Source of the DNA: Bacteroidota bacterium
GTDB taxonomy: Bacteria > Bacteroidota > Bacteroidia > 2-12-FULL-35-15
Assembly (NCBI GenBank): GCA_029237775.1
Contig: JAQZBR010000001.1
Span: 186,001 to 250,000, forward strand
DNA: 64,000 nucleotides
Direction of reading: 5' to 3'
Shown here: positions 34,580 through 44,324 of the stretch, piece after piece
Layout: every line of letters begins with the position of its first letter
How positions within the stretch are numbered: position 1 is the first letter of the stretch
The notes under the pieces: generated by a model
Database searches by the model: none
Told to the model about the DNA's origin: nothing
The model's input: the letters and a program-made list of their open reading frames with translations, nothing else
Position numbers and translations under genes: made by a program

Positions 34580-34783
34580 GTACCAATATAATCTAAGCCG
34601 AGTAGAATTGAAGAACCACACACCCTTAACTTGGCTTGATTTTTCAAGATCAGTATCATCAGGTGAACCCTCTACGAACTACAAACCACTAACTACAAAC
34701 TCTACAACTGAGTTTACAACTATTTGCAGAAGTTTTTATTCTTGCATAAATATTCTATCTTTAACCTAAACAATCAAAAAATC

Positions 34784-36103
34784 ATGAAGAAAATTTACTC
34801 AGCCCTCCTTTCGGGAGCTTTATTGCTTGGTTCCGGCAGTATCAATGCACAATGTTTCGGTGGACGATATCATAATTATGTTTTCCCCGGATCAACTGTA
34901 ACCTCAAACGTTCAGTACGGAAGTAATCTGAAAGCTAACAATACAAATCAGAATCTGATGATGGACATTTACCAGCCTACCGGAGATGTTGCCACTAACA
35001 GAGCATTGGTAATTGTTGCACATGGCGGAAGTTTTGTCGGTGGAAGCAAAACCGGATCGGATGTTGTTCCATTGTGCCAGAGCCTTGCGAAGCTGGGTTA
35101 TGTTGCAGTCTCGATAGAATACCGCGTGGGTATGACGCATTTTCCCCTGAACGGGCCTCCTGATTCAACAGATGCCGGAGCGGCCGTAATGCGTGCTGTT
35201 CATGACGGGCGTGCAGCAGTGCGTTATTTCAGAAAGAATGTAGCTGTTGGTGGAAACACATACAAGATCGATCCTAATAAAATATTTTTCGCAGGTGTAT
35301 CAGCAGGAGGCTTCATGGCTCTTCACATTGCATACATGGATCAGCTATCGGAATTTCCATCTTACGTAGACACAACGGGAGCAGGAACAAATCCACAATA
35401 CGGCTTACATGGCGGAATCGAAGGCTTAAGCGGAAATCCAGGTTACTCATCTAACGTAAATGCCATTATAAATATTTGCGGCGCCCTTGGTGATGTTGCC
35501 TGGATGCAACCCGGAGATGAGCCTGTATTAAGCCTTCATGGTAACAACGATAATACAGTTCCTTATGGGTCAGCAGTTATCTATTTACTTGGACAATACC
35601 CACTGCTTGTGGTAGACGGAAGTTCCACTGTAGCAGCAAGAGCTAACGCTATTGGCGTTGAGAATTGTTTTAAAACGTATTACAACCAGGACCACGTTCC
35701 TGAAGTTGGAACAACAGCAAACAACATCGCGCAGTACGATACAACCATCGTTTACATGCGTAACTTTTTAGAGCGTTATACTTGCGGAACCCCAATGATC
35801 TGTTCTTACAACGGGCCGATTCAAGCCTTGGCATTAGGTTTTGAAGACCTAAGCGCTGATGCAGAAAACATCACTGTTTATCCGAATCCCGCGAACGTTT
35901 CATTCACTATCGATCTTTCAGCATTTAAAGGTTCAGATGTTAAAGTTGAAATGTTTGATGTGCTTGGAAAGAACGTTAGATCAATTTCAAACATCAACAC
36001 AGAACAAATCATTATCTCTCGCGATGAATTGAAAAACGGGATGTATCTGATAAAGGTAAGCTCTGATGGAAAACAGTTTTCCAGAAAGATCAGTTTACAA
36101 TAA
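34784..36103 (+). CDS. Secreted alpha/beta-hydrolase with T9SS sorting domain
   Basis: About 439 residues from the ATG at 34784 (MKKIYSALLSGALLLGSGS, a signal peptide ending INAQ). An earlier start at 34724 would precede the signal. The N-terminal ~330 residues are an esterase/carboxylesterase-type fold. The oxyanion motif is AHGGSFVGG, the nucleophile elbow is AGVSAGG with S173, the acid lies in HGNNDNTVP, and a histidine is in DHVPEVG. The last ~75 residues (ITVYPNPANVSFTIDL ... FSRKISLQ) are a type A T9SS signal. The substrate is unknown; lipase or polysaccharide esterase are possibilities. Confidence 0.9.
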   Translation: MKKIYSALLSGALLLGSGSINAQCFGGRYHNYVFPGSTVTSNVQYGSNLKANNTNQNLMMDIYQPTGDVATNRALVIVAHGGSFVGGSKTGSDVVPLCQSLAKLGYVAVSIEYRVGMTHFPLNGPPDSTDAGAAVMRAVHDGRAAVRYFRKNVAVGGNTYKIDPNKIFFAGVSAGGFMALHIAYMDQLSEFPSYVDTTGAGTNPQYGLHGGIEGLSGNPGYSSNVNAIINICGALGDVAWMQPGDEPVLSLHGNNDNTVPYGSAVIYLLGQYPLLVVDGSSTVAARANAIGVENCFKTYYNQDHVPEVGTTANNIAQYDTTIVYMRNFLERYTCGTPMICSYNGPIQALALGFEDLSADAENITVYPNPANVSFTIDLSAFKGSDVKVEMFDVLGKNVRSISNINTEQIIISRDELKNGMYLIKVSSDGKQFSRKISLQ

Positions 36104-36120
36104 TCATAAATACTTTATTG

Positions 36121-36149
36121 AAAAGCCTCCGCACTGCGGGGGCTTTTTT
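36121..36149 (+). terminator. Intrinsic terminator of the hydrolase gene
   Basis: The stem aaaagcctccgc (36121-36132) pairs with gcgggggctttt (36136-36147) with loop act, followed by a T run. It lies 18 bp after the stop. The T run overlaps a TATCTTTA box just before the next gene, so terminator and promoter are nearly superimposed. Confidence 0.88.
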
Positions 36150-36164
36150 TATCTTTACTCCTTC

Positions 36165-37424
36165 ATGGAAAACTCTGAAAAGAAGAATAAAAAGGTATTC
36201 ACCGGATACCAGAAATTTGTGATCGCAATACTTGCTATCCTTCAATTTACACTCGTTCTGGATTTCATGGTACTCTCTCCGCTTGGAGCGCAACTCTTAC
36301 AAGAGCTGAACATTACGACAGGGCAGTTCGGCTGGGTTGTTTCTTCTTACGCTTTCAGCGCAGGAGCGGCCGGACTTCTTGCGGCAGGATTTGCAGATAA
36401 ATTTGACAGAAAAAAACTTCTTCTTTTCTTTTATACAGGTTTCCTGATTGGTACATTCCTTTGCGCAATAGCTCCTGACTATCACTTCTTATTAATTGCA
36501 CGAATTGTAACAGGTTTATTCGGAGGAGTAATAGGTTCCGTTACTTTCGCGATCATCACCGATCTGTTTAAAATGGAGGTTCGCGGGCGCGTTATGGGCT
36601 TTGTTCAGATGGCCTTCGCGGCAAGCCAGGTGTTAGGAATTCCGATCGGCCTTCTACTTGCAAATAGATTCGGATGGCATTCACCTTTCTGGATGATCGC
36701 TGGCTTTGGATTAATCGTAGGTATAATAATGCTTATTTATTTGAAACCGATCAATGAGCATTTACTTTTAAAAACAGATCGTAGTCCGTTTCAGCATCTC
36801 ATTAAAACGCTTACAACCAAACATCATGTTCGTGGTTTTGCAGGAACTATTTTGTTAGCGACAGGCGGATTTATGCTCATGCCTTTTGGAAGCGCATTCA
36901 GCATTCATAACCTTCACCTTACGATGGAACAGCTCCCATTGCTATATGGTGTAACAGGAATTTTTTCTATGATCTTTGGTCCGCTGATCGGAAAGCTTAG
37001 CGACAGGATCGGAAAGTTCAGAACATTCTTTATCGGAACAATTATAAGCATGCTGATGGTTGCTATCTATACAAATTTAGGTGCTACCCCACTTTATCTC
37101 GTGATATTATTAAATGTGATCCTCTTCGTTGGAATCTCCGCGAGAATGATCTCTGCATCTGCGCTGATGACTGCTGTGCCTGCCCCGCAGGACAGAGGCG
37201 CCTTCATGGCGATCAATTCCGCTATTCAGCAAATATCCGGAGGTGTTGCAGCAGCCGTTGCAGGAATGATAGTTATACAAACTCCATCAGGAGACCTGGA
37301 ACGTTATCCTATGTTAGGTTTGGTTGTTATAGGCTCGATGATCTTTGCTGCGATTATGATGTGGCGGGTTAATCAGTACGTTCAGAAAAATCCTCCAGCA
37401 ACTTTTCCTCCTAAGGCGAATTAA
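36165..37424 (+). CDS. MFS transporter
   Basis: About 419 residues from the ATG at 36165 (MENSEKKNKKVFTGYQKF). A start at 36066 would lie inside the previous gene and across the terminator. There are twelve predicted membrane helices, with the motif A-type loop GFADKFDRKKLLLF between helices 2 and 3 and a related GKLSDRIGKFRTFF in the second half. The first helix contains LDFMVLSPLGAQLL, as in AraJ-like and drug-efflux MFS proteins. Export of small molecules is likely; the substrate is not identifiable. Confidence 0.9.
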   Translation: MENSEKKNKKVFTGYQKFVIAILAILQFTLVLDFMVLSPLGAQLLQELNITTGQFGWVVSSYAFSAGAAGLLAAGFADKFDRKKLLLFFYTGFLIGTFLCAIAPDYHFLLIARIVTGLFGGVIGSVTFAIITDLFKMEVRGRVMGFVQMAFAASQVLGIPIGLLLANRFGWHSPFWMIAGFGLIVGIIMLIYLKPINEHLLLKTDRSPFQHLIKTLTTKHHVRGFAGTILLATGGFMLMPFGSAFSIHNLHLTMEQLPLLYGVTGIFSMIFGPLIGKLSDRIGKFRTFFIGTIISMLMVAIYTNLGATPLYLVILLNVILFVGISARMISASALMTAVPAPQDRGAFMAINSAIQQISGGVAAAVAGMIVIQTPSGDLERYPMLGLVVIGSMIFAAIMMWRVNQYVQKNPPATFPPKAN

Positions 37425-37502
37425 AAGAACGTTCGTCCGTGCGTTACCGGGACTAATACAGAAGGAGGACAAAACAAAATCGGTATAAATATTCAATATC
37501 TT

Positions 37503-37532
37503 TACCGCAAAGCTTTGCGCTCTCTGCGTGTC
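37503..37532. repeat. 'taccgcaaagc...tctctgcgtg' repeat abutting recX
   Basis: taccgcaaagctttgcgctc, then tctgcgtg. It contains the perfect palindrome gcaaagctttgc and belongs to the 'ctctgcgg' family seen at 22487-22526. The recX ATG follows after 2 bp. Confidence 0.5.
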
Positions 37533-38015
37533 ATGTTCGAAGAAACAAAACCAAAAAAGAAACTTACACCCTCTCAGGCAATCATCAAAGCCCAGATGAG
37601 CTGTGCGTATCAGGAACGCTGTCAGCAGGAAATGCGCGACAAGCTATATGAGTGGGGCCTGTATAGTAACGATGTGGAAAATATTATCGCCAATCTCATC
37701 ACAGATAATTTTTTGAATGAGGAACGATTTGCAAAAGCATTTGCAGGGGGTAAATTCAGGATCAAAAAATGGGGACGGGTTAAAATAAAGATCGAGCTGA
37801 AAAGAAGGAAGATCTCCGATTACTGCATCAAAAAAGGCTTACAAGAAATCGATGAAGATGAATATCTGAAAGTACTTGAAGATGTGATTCTAAAAAAATT
37901 AAAAGAGACCAAAGGAAAAGAACAGGTCAGGAATTACAAAGCTGCACAATATGCTATGTCGAGAGGATTTGAAGGGGATCTGGTGTGGGAGATGATTAAA
38001 AAATTACAAATTTGA
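37533..38015 (+). CDS. recX: Regulatory protein RecX
   Basis: About 160 residues from the ATG at 37533 (MFEETKPKKKLTPSQAII); a TTG at 37515 is within repeat DNA and is less likely. It has the RecX three-helix repeat pattern: ERCQQEMRDKLYEWGL, then LITDNFLNEERFAKAFAGGK and the conserved WGRVKIKIELKRR. RecX binds RecA filaments and limits their activity. It is not next to recA here, which is common in Bacteroidota. Its reading frame begins directly downstream of a repeat element. Confidence 0.9.
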   Translation: MFEETKPKKKLTPSQAIIKAQMSCAYQERCQQEMRDKLYEWGLYSNDVENIIANLITDNFLNEERFAKAFAGGKFRIKKWGRVKIKIELKRRKISDYCIKKGLQEIDEDEYLKVLEDVILKKLKETKGKEQVRNYKAAQYAMSRGFEGDLVWEMIKKLQI

Positions 38016-38065
38016 AATCAGAAATTTCAGATTACTATACAGAATTTTAAACTTGAAATTTCGAA

Positions 38066-38542
38066 TTATTTCAATAATCCTGTTTCTTTCAATACCGGCA
38101 AAGCTTCCTGCTTATATAAAACAGAAATTGTCCTTCTCAGTACCTTTCCTTCAGGCCCCTTGAAATAAATAACCAATCTCGGATATGAGAAACGTGGCGT
38201 TTTAAAAAGCACGTTTGTTATCTTGCTTCTTGAAATATAAGGTGTAGTACTGCTGTGAAATCCATCCTGAATTCTTTTAAAAGAAAGAAATAATAGAAAA
38301 AGAGCACAGTAGTTCAAAGGCTCTTTGATATAATCTACCCCGTAATACGTTGCGGATACCGCGTTATATACAAACAAAAAAAAGAAAATAATATAATTCA
38401 GAGTGCTTTTTATCCCCCAACCTTCACCCAAAGTATGCTCCAAAGGTACACGGGGAGGAATCTTAGAGTTAACCAGAAAAACAGCATCATCGGTTATATG
38501 ACAATATTCCTTTTTATTTGCGCGAAAATATTTTGTTTGCAT
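38066..38542 (-). CDS. Small membrane protein of unknown function
   Basis: A 158-residue protein with two central hydrophobic segments (~48-66 and ~75-90) between soluble ends. The C-terminal part (SKITNVLFKTPRFSYPRL, then VLRRTISVL) is beta-rich with alternating charges and could be a PH-like domain, but no family is recognised with confidence. It is divergent from prfB and convergent with recX. Confidence 0.6.
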   Translation of the reverse strand: MQTKYFRANKKEYCHITDDAVFLVNSKIPPRVPLEHTLGEGWGIKSTLNYIIFFFLFVYNAVSATYYGVDYIKEPLNYCALFLLFLSFKRIQDGFHSSTTPYISRSKITNVLFKTPRFSYPRLVIYFKGPEGKVLRRTISVLYKQEALPVLKETGLLK

Positions 38543-38600
38543 GATCCTGTTGTAGGCGACAAAAATACGTTAATTTCTCAACCACATACTGCATATTTAT

Positions 38601-38608
38601 TAACTTTG
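38601..38608 (+). promoter_or_regulatory. -7 element of prfB, only 4 bp from its ATG
   Basis: TAACTTTG matches TAnnTTTG exactly. The prfB ATG (38613) follows after gcac, so transcription would start at or inside the start codon, giving a leaderless message. An in-frame TAA at 38601-38603 rules out an upstream start. Confidence 0.5.
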
Positions 38609-38612
38609 GCAC

Positions 38613-39702
38613 ATGATCACAACCGACCAACTAAAAGACCTTCGGGAGCGCACGGATGCGTTAAGGGGGCATCTTTGACATCGAACGTAAGCTTCGCGAA
38701 ATAGCTGAGGAAGAAGAAAAAGCTCTCGCACCGAACTTCTGGGACGACCCAAAAAAAGCAGAAGAACTGCTTAAACAAACCAAAATAAAAAAGAACTGGA
38801 CCAAATCGTATGCAGCTTTAACAAGCAGCATGGATGATCTTGAATTGCTTTATGATTTCTTTAAAGGAGCTGAAGCTTCCGAAGAGGATGTAATGCAGCA
38901 ATACGATATTACCAAAGCAATGCTGGAGGATGTGGAATTCAAGAACATGCTCAGCGGCAAAGAAGATATCCTTAGCTGCGTTGTGCAGATAAATGCTGGC
39001 GCAGGCGGAACAGAAAGTTGCGACTGGGCCGAAATGCTTATGCGAATGTATATGATGTGGGGCGACAAGAACGGTTACAAGGTAAAAGAAACGGATCGTT
39101 CTGATGGCGATGTTGCAGGAATAAAATCCGTTACACTTGAATTTGAAGGCGACTATGCTTTCGGTTACTTAAAAGGTGAAAACGGAGTGCACCGTCTTGT
39201 TAGGATTTCACCTTTCGATTCCAATGCAAAACGCCACACCTCTTTTGCCTCAGTGTATGCATATCCTCTCATCGATGACACGATAGAGATTGACGTAAAT
39301 CCGGGCGATATAGAATTTGAAACATTCCGGGCCGGTGGTGCTGGCGGACAAAATGTAAACAAGGTAGAGACCGCGGTTCGTTTATATCACAAGCCTTCAG
39401 GGATCATTATTAAAAATCAGGAATCACGTTCGCAGCTTCAGAATAAAGAAAACGCTATCAAACTATTGAAATCACAATTGTTTGAGATCGAATTAAGAAA
39501 GCAGCGAGAAGCCATCGATAAAATCGAAGGAAACAAAAAGAAAATTGAATGGGGATCGCAGATAAGGAATTATGTTTTTCATCCTTATAAATTAATTAAA
39601 GATGTGCGTACAGGACATGAAACATCTAATGTTCAGGCTGTGATGGATGGTGACCTCAAAGATTTCATTAAAGCATATTTGATGGAATATGGGAATAGTT
39701 AG
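38613..39702 (+). CDS. prfB: Peptide chain release factor 2, expressed by programmed +1 frameshift
   Basis: The full product is about 362 residues made from two frames. Codons 1-21 run from the ATG at 38613 to CTT at 38673-38675, followed by an in-frame TGA. A +1 shift skips T38676 and continues with GAC to the stop at 39700-39702. The RF2 body contains the specificity motif SPF ([12 protein letters not shown]) and the catalytic GGQ in [19 protein letters not shown]2 reads UGA and UAA stops and releases the peptide. A conventional gene call would miss the first ~70 residues and start near 38830. Confidence 0.95.
38664..38679 (+). promoter_or_regulatory. prfB programmed frameshift site
   Basis: AGGGGG (internal Shine-Dalgarno-like, 38664-38669), three bases, then CTTTGAC (38673-38679). 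This has the same spacing and slippery CTT-TGA-C sequence as in E. coli prfB. Low RF2 lets the ribosome slip to +1, giving autoregulation. Confidence 0.93.
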
Positions 39703-39840
39703 TATGGTCATTGTGAGATTAGGAATTGTGGATTAGGGAATGGGAGATCAGGAGTTCAGTAATTGGCGAGATCTTTTATTTTACGATAATCTACTTCTTC
39801 CTCTAAGGAGGGCCGGGGTGGTAACAATAACATTTTTATT

Positions 39841-40209
39841 ATGAAAAATTCAAAACCTTCTATCACGATCTATCACAATACACGCTGCTCAAAAAGCCGT
39901 GGCGTTTGCGAGCTGCTGGAAGAAAAAAAAGTGAATACAAATATCATTGAATATCTTAAAACGCCACCAACTCAAAAGGAACTGAAGTCACTTCTTAAAA
40001 TGCTTGGAATAAAAGCGTCAGAGCTCGTAAGGAAGAACGAACCTTTATTTAAAGAAAAGTTTGAAGGGAAAAAGATGACACAAGCTCAATGGCTGAAAGC
40101 GCTTGTTGAAAATCCTGTTTTAATTGAAAGGCCTATCCTGGTGATGGGTGATAAAGCGATAATAGCGAGGCCGCCAGAGCTGACTCTCGAATTTTTAAAG
40201 AAGGTTTAA
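39841..40209 (+). CDS. arsC: Arsenate reductase-like protein ArsC (glutaredoxin type)
   Basis: A 122-residue thioredoxin-fold protein of the ArsC/Spx family. The active-site cysteine is C16 in NTRCSKSR, and IERPILVMGDKAIIARPPE is the conserved C-terminal region with the cis-proline loop. The length and motifs fit glutaredoxin-coupled arsenate reductases (YfgD/ArsC). No arsB or arsR gene is nearby, so a specific role in arsenic resistance is uncertain. Confidence 0.88.
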   Translation: MKNSKPSITIYHNTRCSKSRGVCELLEEKKVNTNIIEYLKTPPTQKELKSLLKMLGIKASELVRKNEPLFKEKFEGKKMTQAQWLKALVENPVLIERPILVMGDKAIIARPPELTLEFLKKV

Positions 40210-40212
40210 GTC

Positions 40213-41424
40213 TTATTGAACAATTATTTTTTTCACTTCCTTGGTAGCTCCGCTCTCGTATTGAACAAAATAAATTCCTTTTGGCTTTTTACTCAGATCA
40301 ATTTCCTGACTGTTTTGTTTAACAGGAGTTATATTCATAACACGATTGCCTAATGCATCAAAAACAGAATAAAAACTTTCTTCTTCTACACCGCTTACCG
40401 TCAGCTTTACGATACCGGTGGTAGGGTTAGGAAATAAATTCATTCCTGTTTTCTTTTTGATCTCATCGGTTTTCAATGCTACGGCAGGTGAGTACTCCCA
40501 GAAATCCTTTTTATAAAAAGCGCGGTTATCATAATACCCTCCCGTGCCGACATATCCTTTATTTCCTACAGAAAAACCGACTGCGCATTCCCTCTGATCT
40601 CCTTCAAAAGCTGCAATAGCAATCCAGGTATCCGTTGCCTGGTCATATTCCCAGAAATCTTTTAAATAATCAACCGTTGCAATTCCTGTTCCGGCATAAC
40701 CTTTATTTCCTATTGAGAACGCAGCCATTTCTGCACGGATACCGCCCCCGAAATTCGATTTTCTTGTCCAGGTATCATTCGCCTGATTCCATTCCCAGCA
40801 ATCAGCAAGTGCATTTCCAAACGAATTCAGTCCACCGATCACATATCCTTTGTTAGCGATTGAAAATCCCGCTGCAAATATTCTTAATTCTCCCGGGAAA
40901 TTAGTTTTTCTTGTCCACACATTTGTAGACTGATCCCATTCCCACAGGTCCTGCTTATGATTACCATCACCTCCTGTAACAATATAACCTTTATTACCGA
41001 TCGCAAAACCAACGCCTTCTCCTCTGGGGCCACCACCGAGATCTGCTTTCTGTACCCAGCTGTTTGAAGCGGGATCATATTCCCAAAAATCCTGCAACCA
41101 GTTAGAAGAGCCTCTTCCACCACCGCCTATATAACCTTTGTTACCGATCGAAAACCCTATTGCATCATAGCGTACGCCTCCTGCCAGACTTGCTTTCTGC
41201 GTCCACACATTAGCGGCAGGATCCCATTGCCAGAAGTCACTTGTTCCACCTGCCTCCGTATTCGTCATCCCCGTGCCAACGTAAGCGTAATTTCCTATAG
41301 AAAATCCGACAGCCCTGAACCGTTCGGCCCCCCCGCAATTTGCTTTCTGCACCCAGGCAGTTTCAGCACTATAGGACAACATTGCAAAAAGGATTAGTAA
41401 TAATATGATGATGGGACGTTTCAT
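40213..41424 (-). CDS. Kelch-repeat T9SS-exported protein
   Basis: A 403-residue secreted protein with a signal peptide (1 to ~20). Six kelch-type repeats of about 50 residues follow, each with FSIGNKGY(I/V/A) and a (D/E)xWE(Y/W)(D/N)xxxxxW segment. These predict a six-bladed beta-propeller (residues ~25-320). The C-terminal ~75 residues (MNLFPNPTTGIVKLTV ... KEVKKIIVQ) are a type A T9SS signal. The role is probably surface binding; no catalytic residues are visible. It converges on arsC with 3 bp between the stops. Confidence 0.9.
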   Translation of the reverse strand: MKRPIIILLLILFAMLSYSAETAWVQKANCGGAERFRAVGFSIGNYAYVGTGMTNTEAGGTSDFWQWDPAANVWTQKASLAGGVRYDAIGFSIGNKGYIGGGGRGSSNWLQDFWEYDPASNSWVQKADLGGGPRGEGVGFAIGNKGYIVTGGDGNHKQDLWEWDQSTNVWTRKTNFPGELRIFAAGFSIANKGYVIGGLNSFGNALADCWEWNQANDTWTRKSNFGGGIRAEMAAFSIGNKGYAGTGIATVDYLKDFWEYDQATDTWIAIAAFEGDQRECAVGFSVGNKGYVGTGGYYDNRAFYKKDFWEYSPAVALKTDEIKKKTGMNLFPNPTTGIVKLTVSGVEEESFYSVFDALGNRVMNITPVKQNSQEIDLSKKPKGIYFVQYESGATKEVKKIIVQ

Positions 41425-41452
41425 TTTATAAGGCTATACTTTATTGAATACA

Positions 41453-43369
41453 TCATTTTTGTGCCATCTGCTCGATCCTGATGATCTGAAACTCAGTCCT
41501 GCGGTTCTTTTGATGCTCCTGCTCCGGACATTGATGAGCATTACCGCAATCATTCAGCAGTACTGTTTCGCCATAACCCTTCCACTGCAGGCGTTTGGAG
41601 TCAACACCTTTTTTGATCAGATATTCAACTGCAGCTTTTGCACGCTTTTCGGAAAGAATTTTATTATAATCATCAGCCGCCCGGGAATCGGTATGTGCAT
41701 TCAAAACAATGCTGATCTGTGGATTTTCCTGCAATATCGCTGCAAATTTGTCCAGCTCAGCCGCTGCATCCTTTCTGATCATCCATTGATCCAGATCGTA
41801 ATAAATGTTCTCAAGAACAATTGGCTTTTCTGTCTGGATCTTTTCTAACTGAAAATCTGCACGGAATACTTCTGACTTCTTCTTGTCGCTTGTTTTTATG
41901 CTCAGAACCCCAGGCTTCAGATAACCCTCCATTTTTGCCTGAATCTCATAATCAACCCCTGCCTTCATCTTCATCCAGTAATTGCCGTTGTCATCCACCG
42001 AAAGGGTTTGAATGTAATTATCTTTATTGTTGGTTATTTCAACAACTGCATCTGAAAGTGGCTCGCCTGTTCCCCTAACGGTTACTTTTCCTTTTACAAT
42101 AAAAATAAGGTCATTTAATTTCAGTTCGTAAATCTCATCATTCCCATTTCTATCAGAAGAAATATATCCCGACTTACCATCTTCATTCAAAATGAATCCA
42201 AAGTCATCCTTGGAAGAGTTGATCGGATATTTTAAATTTTCCGGTGCTGACCATTTCTTTCCATCATAACCGGCTGAGTAGATATCAAGCCCTCCCATTG
42301 TGTTATGGCCATCAGAAGAAAAGTAAAACAGTCCGCTTTTATGTACATAAGGAAACATTTCATTTCCACTTGTATTTATCTCTTCACCTAGATTTTCAGG
42401 GGCAGACCATTCTTCCACTCCATTATCAGTAATCTTTAGAGTGGATTTATAAAGATCCGTCCCTCCTTTTGAACCCGGCATGTCAGATATGAAATACATT
42501 GTTTTTCCATCAGGCGACAAGGCAGGGTGCCCACATGAATACATATCGCTGTTGAACGGTAGCTCCTTTAAATTTGTCCAGACTCCATCTTTTATTTCAG
42601 CGCTGAATATTTTAAGATTGCTTTCATCTTTATTATCTTTTCTAAGCTTTTTGCTTCCTTTATAATTGCTTCTTGTGAAGTATAGGACGGAAGCATCGTT
42701 ATTGAACACAGCGGGCCCTTCATGATACCGGCCGTTCACATCGCCACTTAATGGTTGTGGCGCAGACCAGCTCCCATCCTGAAGCTTTACAGAACCGTAA
42801 AGATCGAGATAAGAGCGGCCCGTCCATCCGCTTTCTTTTTGTTCTGAATTGCTTTCTTTCTTATCTGCAGCGAAAACAATTCCGTCTTTATAATACACAG
42901 GAGAGAATGCTGATGAAACACCCGACATCTCAAGAACGTTGATCGAATATTTTTTTGCATTTGAAAAAAAGCTCTCAGCAGAATCACAGGAGGCGATGAG
43001 TTTTGAAACTTTATCAGAAGATGCAACGGCCTGATATTTTTTAAACCATTTTTTTGCATCTATATACTTTCCATTGCTCATTAATGCCTTTGCATAATAA
43101 AACATATTGATTGCAGGCTGCTCCGATATGGATAGGGCTTCAGCATACCATTTCTCTGCATTGGCATAATCATTATTAAGCCTGTATGAATTGGCAAGCT
43201 TTGTTATCGTGCTGTCGGATGTGGTCCCTGCAATACCTTTCGTATAATTAGAGATTGCTTTACTATACTGCATCGTCTTATAGTATGCATCACCTTTTTT
43301 AATGTAGTATTTAGAGCATGAAGTGAAAGTAACACATGCAAGCAGTATAAAAGTTAATTTTGTTTTCAT
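41453..43369 (-). CDS. OmpA-family lipoprotein with TPR and PD40 propeller (PorE-like)
   Basis: A 638-residue protein. A lipoprotein signal has the cysteine at C18 (VTFTSC). TPR-like helices span ~20-140, PD40/WD40-like propeller repeats ~150-405 (HPALSPDGKTMYFISDM), a carboxypeptidase-regulatory-like beta domain ~415-500, and an OmpA peptidoglycan-binding domain ~525-638 (LNAHTDSRAADDYNKILSE, KNRRTEFQI). The order TPR - propeller - CRD - OmpA is that of PorE, the T9SS component linking the outer-membrane machinery to peptidoglycan. It lies next to a PorP/SprF gene. Confidence 0.88.
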   Translation of the reverse strand: MKTKLTFILLACVTFTSCSKYYIKKGDAYYKTMQYSKAISNYTKGIAGTTSDSTITKLANSYRLNNDYANAEKWYAEALSISEQPAINMFYYAKALMSNGKYIDAKKWFKKYQAVASSDKVSKLIASCDSAESFFSNAKKYSINVLEMSGVSSAFSPVYYKDGIVFAADKKESNSEQKESGWTGRSYLDLYGSVKLQDGSWSAPQPLSGDVNGRYHEGPAVFNNDASVLYFTRSNYKGSKKLRKDNKDESNLKIFSAEIKDGVWTNLKELPFNSDMYSCGHPALSPDGKTMYFISDMPGSKGGTDLYKSTLKITDNGVEEWSAPENLGEEINTSGNEMFPYVHKSGLFYFSSDGHNTMGGLDIYSAGYDGKKWSAPENLKYPINSSKDDFGFILNEDGKSGYISSDRNGNDEIYELKLNDLIFIVKGKVTVRGTGEPLSDAVVEITNNKDNYIQTLSVDDNGNYWMKMKAGVDYEIQAKMEGYLKPGVLSIKTSDKKKSEVFRADFQLEKIQTEKPIVLENIYYDLDQWMIRKDAAAELDKFAAILQENPQISIVLNAHTDSRAADDYNKILSEKRAKAAVEYLIKKGVDSKRLQWKGYGETVLLNDCGNAHQCPEQEHQKNRRTEFQIIRIEQMAQK

Positions 43370-43379
43370 GGCGCTGTTG

Positions 43380-44306
43380 TTAAAAATATCTTGGTGTTTT
43401 AACTTTAATTATTTCTTTTCCGAAATCATATCCGATCATAATCTCATGAGTTCCGGAAGAGTATTGTTTGATCTTGGATGTGGTGAAATCATAAGCATAT
43501 CCGATCCTGAAGCGCCCGTTCGTCTGATACTCAATCATTGTCGAAATAGCATCATTGGTGCGGTATGACACACCGAGCCACAATTGTTCACGATAAAGAA
43601 TATGCATGTTAAGATCCGCTTCCACCGGTGCAGCGGCTACATATTTAAGAAGTATAGATGGCTTTAATTTGAAATTCGGATTAAGGTCGAATACATAACC
43701 TGAAACCGCGTAATAATGCCTCCTGGCAAATTTTGAATTATTCACATCAGTTCCGAAATTGTTGTGCGGATCATATGCAATCAGTGTTGGAACCGACAAT
43801 CCAGCATACCATTTGTTTGTATAATAATATAGTCCGCTACCGAACTTTGGAAGCCAGCTGCTGCTTCTGTTTCCAAGAAACACTTGATCATTATTATCCC
43901 AATAGACAAGCTCGTCAAACTGATACGTGTATTTTGAAACACCTGCTTTTATCCCAAAGGAAAGCTTACCATCACCCAATGGCAATTGATATGAATAGTT
44001 TCCATAAATATCTGTCTGATCAGAAACACCTATATGGTCGTTGGAAATAATTAACCCTACACCCATTCTTTCATTGTGAATGGGCCCATCAACAGAAAAC
44101 ACGGATGTCTTAGGAGCGCCTTCAAGCCCTACCCATTGATTACGGTGCAGTAACGTAGAACTGAAATATTTATGTGTTCCTGAATATGCCGGATTTAATA
44201 ACAATCCATTGAACATGTATTGGCTGATCATAATATCCTGCTGCGCGAAAGAGGATATCTGAAGGAACAAAAAGATCGTTGTCGGAATAAGTAATAACTT
44301 TTTCAT
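43380..44306 (-). CDS. PorP/SprF-family T9SS outer-membrane protein
   Basis: About 308 residues from the ATG at 44306 (MKKLLLIPTTIFLFLQ; an ATG 9 bp earlier is also possible). After the signal peptide comes QDIMISQYMFNGLLLNPAYSG, the diagnostic opening of PorP/SprF proteins. A 14-strand-type barrel follows. PorP/SprF proteins help secrete or attach T9SS cargo with type B (gliding CTD) signals. The gene lies between the OmpA gene (10 bp) and the gliding-CTD gene (18 bp). Confidence 0.93.
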   Translation of the reverse strand: MKKLLLIPTTIFLFLQISSFAQQDIMISQYMFNGLLLNPAYSGTHKYFSSTLLHRNQWVGLEGAPKTSVFSVDGPIHNERMGVGLIISNDHIGVSDQTDIYGNYSYQLPLGDGKLSFGIKAGVSKYTYQFDELVYWDNNDQVFLGNRSSSWLPKFGSGLYYYTNKWYAGLSVPTLIAYDPHNNFGTDVNNSKFARRHYYAVSGYVFDLNPNFKLKPSILLKYVAAAPVEADLNMHILYREQLWLGVSYRTNDAISTMIEYQTNGRFRIGYAYDFTTSKIKQYSSGTHEIMIGYDFGKEIIKVKTPRYF

Positions 44307-44324
44307 GTGTTGCATTTTATATGT

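Noticed and set aside
38830-39702. Short RF2 gene starting near 38830
   Set aside because: The true gene starts at 38613 and uses a +1 frameshift; the short form lacks the N-terminal domain.
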